From CAVTQY01 sp963736975 (GTDB taxonomy: Bacteria > Pseudomonadota > Alphaproteobacteria > Acetobacterales > Acetobacteraceae): a stretch of DNA of 64,000 nt. Below, in pieces: positions 44,011-51,953 of the stretch (position 1 is its first letter; each line of letters starts with the position of its first letter). The position numbers were made by a program, and so were the translations under genes. The notes under the pieces were generated by a model. The model had not been told where the DNA came from, searched no databases, and was given only the letters and a program-made list of their open reading frames with translations. The DNA lies in assembly GCA_963736975.1 (NCBI GenBank), contig CAVTQY010000001.1, forward strand, positions 3,472,001-3,536,000, in the 5' to 3' direction.

Positions 44011-44640
44011 CGAAAGTTCTTGTGCGAGAAGCACTTTTGCTGAAGCGGAGGCGTTCCCCGATGCCAACAGAGTGTAACCCGACGCTGTTTGAATTTGCAC
44101 CTGTTGCGGGCCGTGCGGTGGTGGTAGCATTCGACGGTGAAAGGCTGAGACCGGATGCAGGTTCGCTGCTGCTGGGAGCGACCAATGGTGCGATCGGGTT
44201 GGTGGACCGGTTCGCAGCCTGCTTCACCGACCATCGCTGCGCCGAGCTGATCGAACACGAGGTCGCCACGCTGGTTGGCCAGCGCGTGTTCGGTATCGCG
44301 CTCCGCTATGAAGACCTGAACGATCACGACCAGCTGCGACACGACCCGATGATGGCGATCCTGGCTGGCAGCTGGAAGCCCGCCGGGCCGAGTGCACAAC
44401 GGTCGCGGCAAATCGACGCTGAACGGTCTGGAGCTGAGCCGGCCGGAGGCGACGCGCTACCACAAGATCAGCCATGATCCGGCGGCGATCGGGGCGTTGC
44501 TGGTTGATCTGTTTCTGCAGAGCCAGGCCAAGGCACCGGGGCAGATCATCCTGCACCTGATCCCAACCGACGATTCGTTGCACGGACGCCAGGAGGGCCG
44601 GTTCTTGCCGCGGCGCCTTCGCACCGTTCGTGCGACCTAC
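43960..44640 (+). mobile_element. IS1380-family remnant
   Basis: From ATG 44061 the frame MPTECNPTLFEFAPVAGRAV, VVAFDGERLRPDAGSLLLGA, VDRFAACFTDHRCAELIEHE and RYEDLNDHDQLRHDPM is the start of an IS1380 transposase. Indels near 44365-44410 shift the frame; the next part reads KSTLNGLELSRPEATRYHKI, APGQIILHLIPTDD and stops making sense after HGRQEGRF. The C-terminal half of the transposase is gone. The left end lies near 43960-44000 inside the RNase R reading frame. Confidence 0.75.
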
Positions 44641-45029
44641 TTCTCAAAGCGACCCGTGGCGTCACGATCGCGGTCGTATCGTCTCGTGAGCGGAAACGGC
44701 GGCAACCAGGACTCGCGACGGACGATCCAGCTTTCGTAGGTTGGCATCAGTTGGTCAGGGGCATCCAGGGATCCTAGGTTCACTTCGATTTCGTCTGCGC
44801 TGCGTGCGAAAATGGACGAGCCGCAGCGGGGACAGAAAAACCGCCCGACGTAGTCGCGTGTTTCGCCATCGATCGTCACCGCATCCTGAGGGAACACCGC
44901 GAAAGCGTGAAAAAGAGCCCCATTATGCCTGCGGCAGTCGAGACAGTGACAAAGGCCGACCCGGTATGGGAGTCCCGACGCCACAATTCGGACATTGCCG
45001 CACAGGCAACTACCGGTGAATCGGTCCAT
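44637..45029 (-). CDS. GFA-family (glutathione-dependent formaldehyde-activating-like) zinc protein
   Basis: 130 residues of the Gfa/CENP-V fold. Zinc ligands are CLCG (about 8-11), CHCLDC (about 27-32) and FCPRCGSSIF (about 66-69). Gfa was first linked to S-hydroxymethylglutathione formation, but most family members have unknown substrates. It abuts the IS1380 remnant at its 3' end yet appears complete (ends ATGRFEK). Confidence 0.85.
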   Translation of the reverse strand: MDRFTGSCLCGNVRIVASGLPYRVGLCHCLDCRRHNGALFHAFAVFPQDAVTIDGETRDYVGRFFCPRCGSSIFARSADEIEVNLGSLDAPDQLMPTYESWIVRRESWLPPFPLTRRYDRDRDATGRFEK

Positions 45030-45173
45030 GCTGCGTCTCCTCTAACTAGTGCCCTGTGACGTTCATACCGCGGAGTATAACCGCTTACGCCGGGGTCCCG
45101 GCAGGGGCTGACCGTCTAACACGAGAGCGGCGAGATTGCCGCCGTACTCGGTGATCTCGCGGCAAAGTTCGTT

Positions 45174-45450
45174 GTGGCGGAACTGCGACGCAGCTCGCGG
45201 TCCACCACAGTCGGGGTGCGCGATCGCGAGCGTGCCGACATCATCCTGCTTCGCATCGAGGGGTTGGGCGTCCAAGCCATTGCCGCACGGCTCAACACGA
45301 CGCCCAAGCGCGTCTCGATGTGGTCCGGTCGCTTTGCCAGCTCTGGCCTGGATGGGCTTGCCGATGCACCGGGCCGTGGTCGCAAGGCCTCGATTGCGGC
45401 GGCGAAAGTGGCGCGCGCTATTGCCGAGGCGACGCGCCCGCCGCCAGGGG
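45174..45450 (+). pseudogene. IS630-type transposase N-terminal fragment
   Basis: From GTG 45174: ELRRSSRSTTVGVRDRERAD, IILLRIEGLGVQAIAARLNT, RVSMWSGRFASSGLDGLADA, PGRGRKASIAAAKVARAIAE. This is the helix-turn-helix half of an IS630 orf. It breaks at PPPG, where a repeat shared with the smpB region begins. Confidence 0.75.
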
Positions 45451-45451
45451 T

Positions 45452-45517
45452 TTGGTGGGGCGGCCGCGCGCGAAACCAAAACTCTGATGTCGGAGCGGTC
45501 AACAGAAAGGGCCGCTG
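45452..45517. repeat. Dispersed repeat, copy 1
   Basis: TTGGTGGGGCGGCCGCGCGC and the following GAAACCAAAACTCTGATG (45452-45489), then TCGGAGCGGTCAACAGAAAG and GGCCGCTG (45490-45517), recur at 61824-61906 with 17 extra bases between the two halves and one mismatch seen. It cuts off an IS630 fragment here. Confidence 0.8.
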
Positions 45518-45564
45518 ATATCACATCAGCTCTCCGCTTGAGAATGTGGAGCGCTGAGGAGAAG

Positions 45565-47934
45565 CTACGCCGCTTCCTGCACAGCCTTCATGAAGCGGTC
45601 GGCTTCGATGCGCAGAGTCTCGGCCTGCGCGGCCAACTCACTCGCGGCCGCGAGCGCCTGGCCCGCCTGGCTGCTCGTGCCGTCCACCGCCTGCGCCACA
45701 TGGCCTATATTGCCGGTGACTTCGGCGGTTCCCGCCGCTGCCTGCTGCACCGCACGGGCGATTTCGCGCGTGGCCGCGCCCTGTTGCTCGGTCGCGCCGG
45801 CAATGCCGGTGGCGATCTCGTTCATGCGCTGGATCGTCTCGCCTATGGAGCGCAGCGTCTCAACCGCCTGTCCGGTGGCGCCTTGCATGGCGGCAATCTG
45901 GGCCCCGATCTCTTCGGTGGCGCGCGCGGTTTGGGTGGCGAGCGTCTTCACCTCGCTGGCGACCACGGCGAAGCCTTTGCCGGCCTCGCCGGCCCGCGCC
46001 GCCTCGATCGTGGCGTTGAGCGCCAGCAGGTTGGTGCGCCCGGCGATGTCGCCAATAAGGCGCACAACTTCGCCGATCTTGCCCGCTGCGTCGCTTAGAC
46101 CGGCGACGCAGCGATCGGCGGCCTCCGCCTCGTTGACCGCCTGGCCGGCGATACGCGCCAATTCCGCGACCTGCCGAGCGATTTCCGTCACCGACGCGGC
46201 CAGTTCCTCGGCGCTCGCCGCGACCGCGCCGACATTGGCGGTCGCCACGTCCGAGGCGCTCGCCACCGCGGCGGTCCGGGCACCAGCGTCATCGGCGGCC
46301 TCGGTCATGGCGTGCGCCGTGGTCTTCATGGTTTCCGCCCGCACGCCGACAGTTTGGGCGATTTGTCCGACGGTCTGCTCGAAACGTTGCACCAGGCGTA
46401 CCTGTCCGGTGATGCGGTTCCAGGTGACCATCGGCCCGACATAGCGGCCGCTTCGGTCAGTGATGGCCGAGGTGGTGAGCTCGAAGGTTTCGTCCGCTAT
46501 GGTAATTCGGGTGCGGTCGGGCAGATTTGCCGGATCGCTGAACACGGCGCGTCTTTGCTCCGGGTCGGGATAGAATTGCAGCAGCGATTGCCCGGCGAGC
46601 TGATCGGGCGGCGCGGACAGATGCTCGCGAACAGGTTCGAGCATCTGCTCGGCGGCCGGGTTGACGAAGGTGACGCTGAGGTCGGCGGGATCGGCCATCA
46701 TCATGCCGAGCGGGAACTGGGCGATCATCCCGCGCTTGACAAAGGCGTCGTGCGCGACGCCGCGCAGCACTTCGAGGGCGGCGGCCATACGGCCGATCTC
46801 GTCGCGGCGGCCGGCATGACCGATGGCGACATCGGTGTCGCCGTCCGCCATGGCCTGGAGCACGCGCGTCATCGCACGAATGGGGCGCGAGATCGCGCGG
46901 CTGGTCACCCAGGCGGAGAGCAGCAGCACAAGAGCGATACCGGTGGCGATGAGCAGGATCTGCGTCTGGGCCGCGTGTTGTGCCCGGGCAGCCTCGTCAT
47001 GCGCCGCCTCGACGCGCGCGGAGACCTGCCTGGCGGCGGCGTCGAGACGCTGCGACATCGCCAGCATCGCGGCGTCGAGCGTGTGATCGACGAAATCGTT
47101 GAGATGCATGGTGTCGTCCACAACGGTGGCCGCCGCGTGCGCGATTGCTGCGCCGAAGGTCTGCACCACCTTGGCGTCGGCCACCGTCGCAGCCGGCAAA
47201 CCGCTGGCCATCACCTCCTGCATGCGGGCATCCGCATCCGACGCTGCGTCGCGCACTTCGTTCGCTGCGCCGCGGTTGCCGGTGGCCAGGAACAGCAGCG
47301 CCGTGTTCTGCATGCGCGCCATCGCAAACTGATAGGCGGTGAAAGCAGTTTTGGCCCGGGCCAGGATCTCCGGCGGCACCGCGGCCTTGACGGCGCCGGT
47401 GACTGCGTCCACGCCGCCGGCGGCGACGCCGCCCTTGGTCAGCTCGTCCATGAAGGACGCAAGGCTTTCCTCGAAGGTCGAGCGGACCTCCAGGAGCTGC
47501 TTCTGCCGGGTGATGATCAGGATTTTGCGCTGCTCGGCCTCATGCGCGACGGCAGTCGCGAATCCGGTCAGCGCATCGAGTGCGCCGGCGAGCTCACCGC
47601 GTTCCGCCGCGTCGGTCTCGGTGGCCTGCAGCTTTTCGAGCACGGCGCGCATATCGCCGGCGACTTTGCCGGCGCGCGCCGCGAGTTTGTTGACCTCGGT
47701 GACCGTCTGGCGGGATTCCAGAGAGCGGCTGAGGGTCCGCATTTCACCGGCGCCGAGTAAAGCGTCTTTGATTTGCCGCTCCGCCGCAACCGCCTCACTG
47801 ACACGCGATTGCACGGTTGCCGACAGCGTTAAGGCGTGTTGCGCCGACCAGCTGAGGGCGCCCAACAGTACGAGCGCGCAGCCCGCCGACATCGCCAGCT
47901 TCACCGCAATCGAGCAATTGCGCAGGAAACGCAT
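45565..47934 (-). CDS. Methyl-accepting chemotaxis protein with PAS domain
   Basis: 789 residues. TM1 at about 10-32, a long periplasmic helical sensor region (about 33-325), TM2 near 328-350 (ILLIATGIALVLLLSAWV), then HAMP (about 350-402) and a PAS-like domain (GMIAQFPLGMMMADPADLSV ... to about 525). The signalling domain holds the conserved hairpin tip (EVVRLIGDIAGRTNLLALNA, TIEAARAGEAGKGFAVVASE, VKTLATQTARATEEIGAQIA). It relays an unknown ligand to CheA. No che genes are nearby. Confidence 0.9.
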   Translation of the reverse strand: MRFLRNCSIAVKLAMSAGCALVLLGALSWSAQHALTLSATVQSRVSEAVAAERQIKDALLGAGEMRTLSRSLESRQTVTEVNKLAARAGKVAGDMRAVLEKLQATETDAAERGELAGALDALTGFATAVAHEAEQRKILIITRQKQLLEVRSTFEESLASFMDELTKGGVAAGGVDAVTGAVKAAVPPEILARAKTAFTAYQFAMARMQNTALLFLATGNRGAANEVRDAASDADARMQEVMASGLPAATVADAKVVQTFGAAIAHAAATVVDDTMHLNDFVDHTLDAAMLAMSQRLDAAARQVSARVEAAHDEAARAQHAAQTQILLIATGIALVLLLSAWVTSRAISRPIRAMTRVLQAMADGDTDVAIGHAGRRDEIGRMAAALEVLRGVAHDAFVKRGMIAQFPLGMMMADPADLSVTFVNPAAEQMLEPVREHLSAPPDQLAGQSLLQFYPDPEQRRAVFSDPANLPDRTRITIADETFELTTSAITDRSGRYVGPMVTWNRITGQVRLVQRFEQTVGQIAQTVGVRAETMKTTAHAMTEAADDAGARTAAVASASDVATANVGAVAASAEELAASVTEIARQVAELARIAGQAVNEAEAADRCVAGLSDAAGKIGEVVRLIGDIAGRTNLLALNATIEAARAGEAGKGFAVVASEVKTLATQTARATEEIGAQIAAMQGATGQAVETLRSIGETIQRMNEIATGIAGATEQQGAATREIARAVQQAAAGTAEVTGNIGHVAQAVDGTSSQAGQALAAASELAAQAETLRIEADRFMKAVQEAA

Positions 47935-48066
47935 GCCGGACCCCGCCGTCTTCTCCGGGGCGGCGATCCTGCCGGGTGGGGCTTAATCGGGGATGAACGA
48001 GGCGGACTGGACAGGTGTGGCCGGCGCGCTCCAGTTTCGCCGGTACATCACGCGATTGGAGATGCC

Positions 48067-48699
48067 ATGCTGTTCGACTTCGCCGCTCTCAGCCCGGAGA
48101 ATGCATACAAGCTGCTGGTCTCAACCGTGGTGCCGCGGCCGATCGCGTGGGTGACAACACAGGATGTCGATGGCACGCTGAACGCGGCGCCGTTTTCATT
48201 CTTCAATGCGGTGTCCGGCAATCCACCGGTGGTGGCGATCGGGATCGGCGGGCGGGCGCCGGGCGATGTGAAGGATACCGGCGGCAATATCCGGCGCACC
48301 GGGGAGTTCGTGGTGAACCTGGTCAGCAACCGGCTCGCGGAACAGATGAACATAACCGCTATCGATTTTTCGAAAGACGTGAATGAGTTGACGGAGGCGA
48401 AGCTGAAGACGACGCCTTCGACCAAGGTGAAGCCGCCGCGCATCGCTGAAAGCCCGGTGTCGCTGGAATGCGAGCGGCTGGTTATCGTGGAGGTGGGCGT
48501 GGACCGCGCGGTGGTCCTGGGTAAGGTGCTGGCGATTCACATCCAGGACGAGTTCGTGCTGGATGCCGAGCGCTGCTATGTCGATACGCCGCAACTGGAG
48601 CTGGTCGGGCGTATGCATGGCCGCGGGTGGTATGCGCGCACGACCGATCTGTTCGACATGCCGCGGATCGAGGTGCGGGAATGGGAGCGGCGGGGTTAG
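48067..48699 (+). CDS. Flavin reductase family protein (FMN-binding split barrel)
   Basis: 210 residues from ATG 48067, with GGAG upstream; the longer frame is rejected. The split-barrel FMN site is seen in LLVSTVVPRPIAWVTTQDVD, NAAPFSFFNAVSGNPPVVAI and DTGGNIRRTGEFVVNLV. Members reduce free flavin for two-component monooxygenases or act as flavoproteins of unknown substrate. It is divergent from the chemoreceptor gene. Confidence 0.85.
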   Translation: MLFDFAALSPENAYKLLVSTVVPRPIAWVTTQDVDGTLNAAPFSFFNAVSGNPPVVAIGIGGRAPGDVKDTGGNIRRTGEFVVNLVSNRLAEQMNITAIDFSKDVNELTEAKLKTTPSTKVKPPRIAESPVSLECERLVIVEVGVDRAVVLGKVLAIHIQDEFVLDAERCYVDTPQLELVGRMHGRGWYARTTDLFDMPRIEVREWERRG

Positions 48700-48754
48700 A
48701 GCGGCCTCGCTCCCGGGGGTGAAGCGTGTGCATACGAGAAAGCGAGCAAGTTTA

Positions 48755-48895
48755 ACTACAGAGGCGGCGAGGTTTACACAAAGGAATGTTTATGCGCTGC
48801 GTACAAATCGCCGCAACGGCATCGACCGTATGCGAAGCACAGCTATCCTTCCTCCGTGCTGCCTCTGTGCCTCGGTGTCTCTGTGGTGAATCTGA
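48755..48895. repeat. CTGTGGTGAAT-type palindromic repeat, copy A
   Basis: The segment TGCCTCTGTGCCTCGGTGTC, then TCTGTGGTGAATCT (ends 48895), and the opposing AACTACAGAGGC near 48755-48766 form an imperfect palindrome. The same CTGTGGTGAATCT end closes the repeat at 51863-51952. It lies between convergent genes and contains no gene. Confidence 0.5.
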
Positions 48896-48928
48896 CTCCG
48901 CCTTCTCGTCTGGGCCTCACATCGGCCC

Positions 48929-50041
48929 TCAGTGCTGCGCCGGCAGCCGCACGCCGCCGGGGCCGATGAGCCCCGGATAGGGCGCCTTGAAACGATAGAC
49001 CGTGCCGCTCACCGCGCCCTCCATGTAGATATACTGGTTGTCGGGGCCACCGAAGGCGAAGTTGGTGGCCGATGCATCGCCGTTCGGCAGCGGCACGTAG
49101 CCGAGGATTACGCCGCGCGAATCGTATTCGATGATGCCGCCGATGCCGAGCTGCGCCCACAGGTCTCCGTGCACGTCGTAATGGATGCCGTCCGGCCCGC
49201 CATTGCCGGGATTGTAGCTGCCGGTAGTGACGAAGAAGAACGTCAGATGCTGCGGGTCTTTGGCGCACATGGTGCAGGCGGGGTTCGGTCCGTTGAGGAA
49301 GGAATAGTAGAGCATCCGGTTGCCGGCGTAGTCGGCCACCGCCATCGTGCTGTCATCCGGCGAGATGGCGATGCCGTTCGGGAAATAGCCGCTCGTACTG
49401 ATGCGCCGGAGCACCCCTTGTGCGGAGTATTGGTACACCGCCCCCATGTGGTCCGCGGTATCCGGTCCGGGGCCGGTTCCCCAGGGATCAGTGAAGTAGA
49501 GATTGCCCTCGGCATCGAAATCGAGGTCGTTCGGACCCTTGAAGAGCTGGTTGCGATAGGTGCTGACCAGCGAACTCAATTGCTTGCTCTGCGGATCGTA
49601 AACCAGGATGCCGAGATGGCGCGTAGTGAGATAAAGTTTGCCGTCGTGCCAGCGGGTGCCCTGCGGTTCGCAGGCGAAGCCGAGCGCCGCCGGCGGATTG
49701 CAGTTGACGACCGGGACCAGCTTCGCATCCGGCGTCAGATAGGAAATCCAGCCGCTGCCGATGGCAACGAACCAGAAATTGCCGGCCTCGTCGAAGGCGC
49801 CGCCTTCGAGGAATTTGCCTTGCGGCGTGTCGTGGATATCGGCGAACAGCGAGACCGGCCCGACGCCGGGCGGGGGCGGCGGCAGTCCCCAGGGCTGCAC
49901 CGGTTCCGCCGCGGCGGGGTTTGGAGGCGCCGTGGGGCTGGCGGGCGCGGTCTGCTGCTGCGCGAATGCGGTGCCATACGATGCCAGCAGCGCGGCGATA
50001 ACAAGCGACTGACTCCAGCCGAACCTTTGCCGTCCGGTCAT
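48929..50041 (-). CDS. Exported SMP-30/gluconolactonase-type beta-propeller protein
   Basis: 370 residues. The signal peptide reads SLVIAALLASYGTAFAQ. The propeller shows GKFLEGGAFDEAGNFWFVAI, GPNDLDFDAEGNLYFTDPWG, YFPNGIAISPDDSTMAVADY and GGPDGIHYDVHGDLWAQLGI, matching the Glu, Asn and Asp metal positions of SMP-30 proteins. It probably hydrolyses a lactone or ester in the periplasm; substrate unknown. Confidence 0.85.
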   Translation of the reverse strand: MTGRQRFGWSQSLVIAALLASYGTAFAQQQTAPASPTAPPNPAAAEPVQPWGLPPPPPGVGPVSLFADIHDTPQGKFLEGGAFDEAGNFWFVAIGSGWISYLTPDAKLVPVVNCNPPAALGFACEPQGTRWHDGKLYLTTRHLGILVYDPQSKQLSSLVSTYRNQLFKGPNDLDFDAEGNLYFTDPWGTGPGPDTADHMGAVYQYSAQGVLRRISTSGYFPNGIAISPDDSTMAVADYAGNRMLYYSFLNGPNPACTMCAKDPQHLTFFFVTTGSYNPGNGGPDGIHYDVHGDLWAQLGIGGIIEYDSRGVILGYVPLPNGDASATNFAFGGPDNQYIYMEGAVSGTVYRFKAPYPGLIGPGGVRLPAQH

Positions 50042-50173
50042 GATGTCCTCCCCAGCGGTTTTGCCGGCGGATTAGAACCGGACACTCGCGTGTGTGGCTA
50101 CGGGATCAACTCGCGTCTCTCGGGGAGTTGATGCGAGGTTCATCAGCCGGGAGTTGTTCTTAGTCAAAAAGAG

Positions 50174-50415
50174 TCAGCGCCGCGCTTCCAGGATCATGTT
50201 GAACGGTGTCTCGGTCGCTTTGCGCACATGGCTGAACCCAGCCTCGGTGATCGCGGCGGAGAGTTTCGCGAAGCCTGCCTGCGCGCCGAATGCCGCGCCC
50301 ACCGGCTGGTCCAGCGAGGTCGGCACGCAGATCATCGTCGAAGCGGCGTAGTAAAGTCGGCCAACCGGATTGAGGTTGTCCTCCAGCCGGTCGCCGGCCG
50401 CCGGCTCGACGTTGC
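50174..50415 (-). pseudogene. C-terminal remnant of a SAM-dependent methyltransferase
   Basis: Read leftward, NVEPAAGDRLEDNLNPVGRL, YYAASTMICVPTSLDQPVGA, AFGAQAGFAKLSAAITEAGF and RKATETPFNMILEARR look like the end of a class I methyltransferase. About three quarters of the gene is missing. It joins truncated REC-Hpt DNA at about 50405-50415. Confidence 0.6.
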
Positions 50416-51118
50416 CGATGATCATCCGGTCAACCTGGAAGTGATGCTGCGCCAGCTCGAACTGCTGGGTCTGTCGGCGGAGACCGCGGAGGATGGGGAA
50501 GCGGCGCTGGCGCTGTGGCGGCGCGCGCATCATGCGGTCGTCTTGCTCGATCTGCACATGCCGATGCTGGACGGGTTCGGTCTGGCACAGGCAATCCGGC
50601 GCGATGAAGCCAAGCATGGTTTGCCGCGCAGCGGCCTGGTCGCGGTGACTGCCGACGCCCTGAAAGGCCAGGATACGCGTTGCTTCGCCGCCGGCATGGA
50701 CGGGTTCCTGGCCAAGCCGATCGCGCTGGATGCGCTGGCGCGCACGCTGGGGCGCTGGATGCCCGAGCTTGCCCGGCCGGATATATCGAATGAAACGACA
50801 CTGTTCGATCCCGCGGCGCTGCACGGCTTGTTCGGCGCGGATCCCGGGCGGCTCGCGGCGCTGGTGCAGAACTTTGCCGACAGTGCCGCTTGCGACATCG
50901 CCGCGATGCGGGTGGCACCGGCCGCGGGCCGGTTGGCGGCATCGGCGCACCGGCTCAACGGCGCGGCACGCATGGCCGGTGCCAGGCTTCTGGCGGAACA
51001 GGCCCGGCGCATCGAGGCAGCGGCCGGGGCCGGCGATCTCGCGGCCGCACAGCGCGCGACAGATGGGCTGGATCACCTGCTGGCGGAAACGTTGCGCGCG
51101 ATGCGCTCAGTCCGGTGA
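50411..51118 (+). pseudogene. REC-Hpt tail of a hybrid histidine kinase, truncated
   Basis: Homology begins abruptly with VADDHPVNLEVMLRQLELLG, a receiver domain (phospho-Asp in VVLLDLHMPMLDG, conserved Lys in FLAKPI), then an Hpt domain with the phosphotransfer site SAHRLNGAARMAGARLLAEQ. No plausible start or kinase core lies upstream, so this is the end of a lost hybrid kinase. It converges on the response regulator gene, overlapping by 12 bases, and probably once shared its pathway. Starts inside the frame (for example GTG 50441) might still give a REC-Hpt protein. Confidence 0.6.
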
Positions 51119-51814
51119 GGGGACGAACATGTAGCCGATGCCGCGCACGCTGCGGATCGCCTCGGGTTTCGCGGGATCGCGCTCCAGCTTGCGGCGCAGG
51201 CGCATGACCCGGTTGTCGATCGCGCGGTCGAATGCCTCGGCGTCGCGATGGGCGATGGTTTCCAGAAGCCAGTCGCGGGTGAGCGGACGGTTGGGATTTT
51301 CCACCAACAGGCGGAGCAGGTCGAACTCGCTCGCGGCGAGACTGTCCACGCTGCCGTCGGCAAGAATAAGCACGCGGCGCTGCAGGTCGAGCATCGCCGT
51401 GCCCACGCGGATTTCGGTCAGACGCGGCGGCGGCGCATATGGCCCAGCGCGGCGCAGCAGCGCCTTCACGCGCGCGACCAGCTCACGCGGTTCGAACGGC
51501 TTGGCGATATAATCGTCGGCGCCGGATTCCAGCCCGACCACGCGATCGATGACGTCACCCGCTGCTGTCAGCATGATGATGCCGATCCGCGCCGACCGGC
51601 CGCGGAGCCAGCGGGCGAGCGCGAAGCCGTCTTCCGCTTCGTTCAGTTGCACGTCCAGCAGGGCGAGGTCCGGCATGGCGTGCCGCGCCAGGCGCTTGAG
51701 TTCGGCGCCGGAGGCGAGCGTGGTTGGCCGCAGCCCGTGCCGCGCCAGACATTCCGCGATGACCTGCCGCTGGAACGCTTCGTCTTCGACCAGAACGAGT
51801 TTCGCACCGGCCAT
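51107..51814 (-). CDS. OmpR-family response regulator
   Basis: 235 residues from ATG 51814. Receiver domain: VLVEDEAFQRQVIAECLARH with phospho-Asp in DLALLDVQLNEAEDG and Lys in DDYIAKPFEPRELVARVKAL. The C-terminal winged helix has ASEFDLLRLLVENPNRPLTR and IDNRVMRLRRKLERDP. It is a transcription factor whose likely partner, the hybrid kinase, survives only as a REC-Hpt stub beside it. Confidence 0.9.
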   Translation of the reverse strand: MAGAKLVLVEDEAFQRQVIAECLARHGLRPTTLASGAELKRLARHAMPDLALLDVQLNEAEDGFALARWLRGRSARIGIIMLTAAGDVIDRVVGLESGADDYIAKPFEPRELVARVKALLRRAGPYAPPPRLTEIRVGTAMLDLQRRVLILADGSVDSLAASEFDLLRLLVENPNRPLTRDWLLETIAHRDAEAFDRAIDNRVMRLRRKLERDPAKPEAIRSVRGIGYMFVPSPD

Positions 51815-51862
51815 CCGGACGAAGGTGATGCACCTGTCCGGGCGGAGGCAAGAAAAGAATGT

Positions 51863-51952
51863 ACCACAGAGACGCAGAGGTGGGAGGAAAGATGGGGAGA
51901 GACCAACTCTCTGTGCTGTCCTCCCCATCTCCTGCGTCTCTGTGGTGAATCT
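51863..51952. repeat. Nested palindromic repeat downstream of tolB, copy B
   Basis: Outer arms ACCACAGAGACGCAG (51863-51877) and its exact complement (51932-51946), inner arms AGATGGGGAG (51890-51899) and CTCCCCATCT (51921-51930). The right edge CTGTGGTGAATCT is shared with 48755-48895. It lies right after the tolB stop, where pal would normally begin. Confidence 0.75.
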
Positions 51953-51953
51953 C

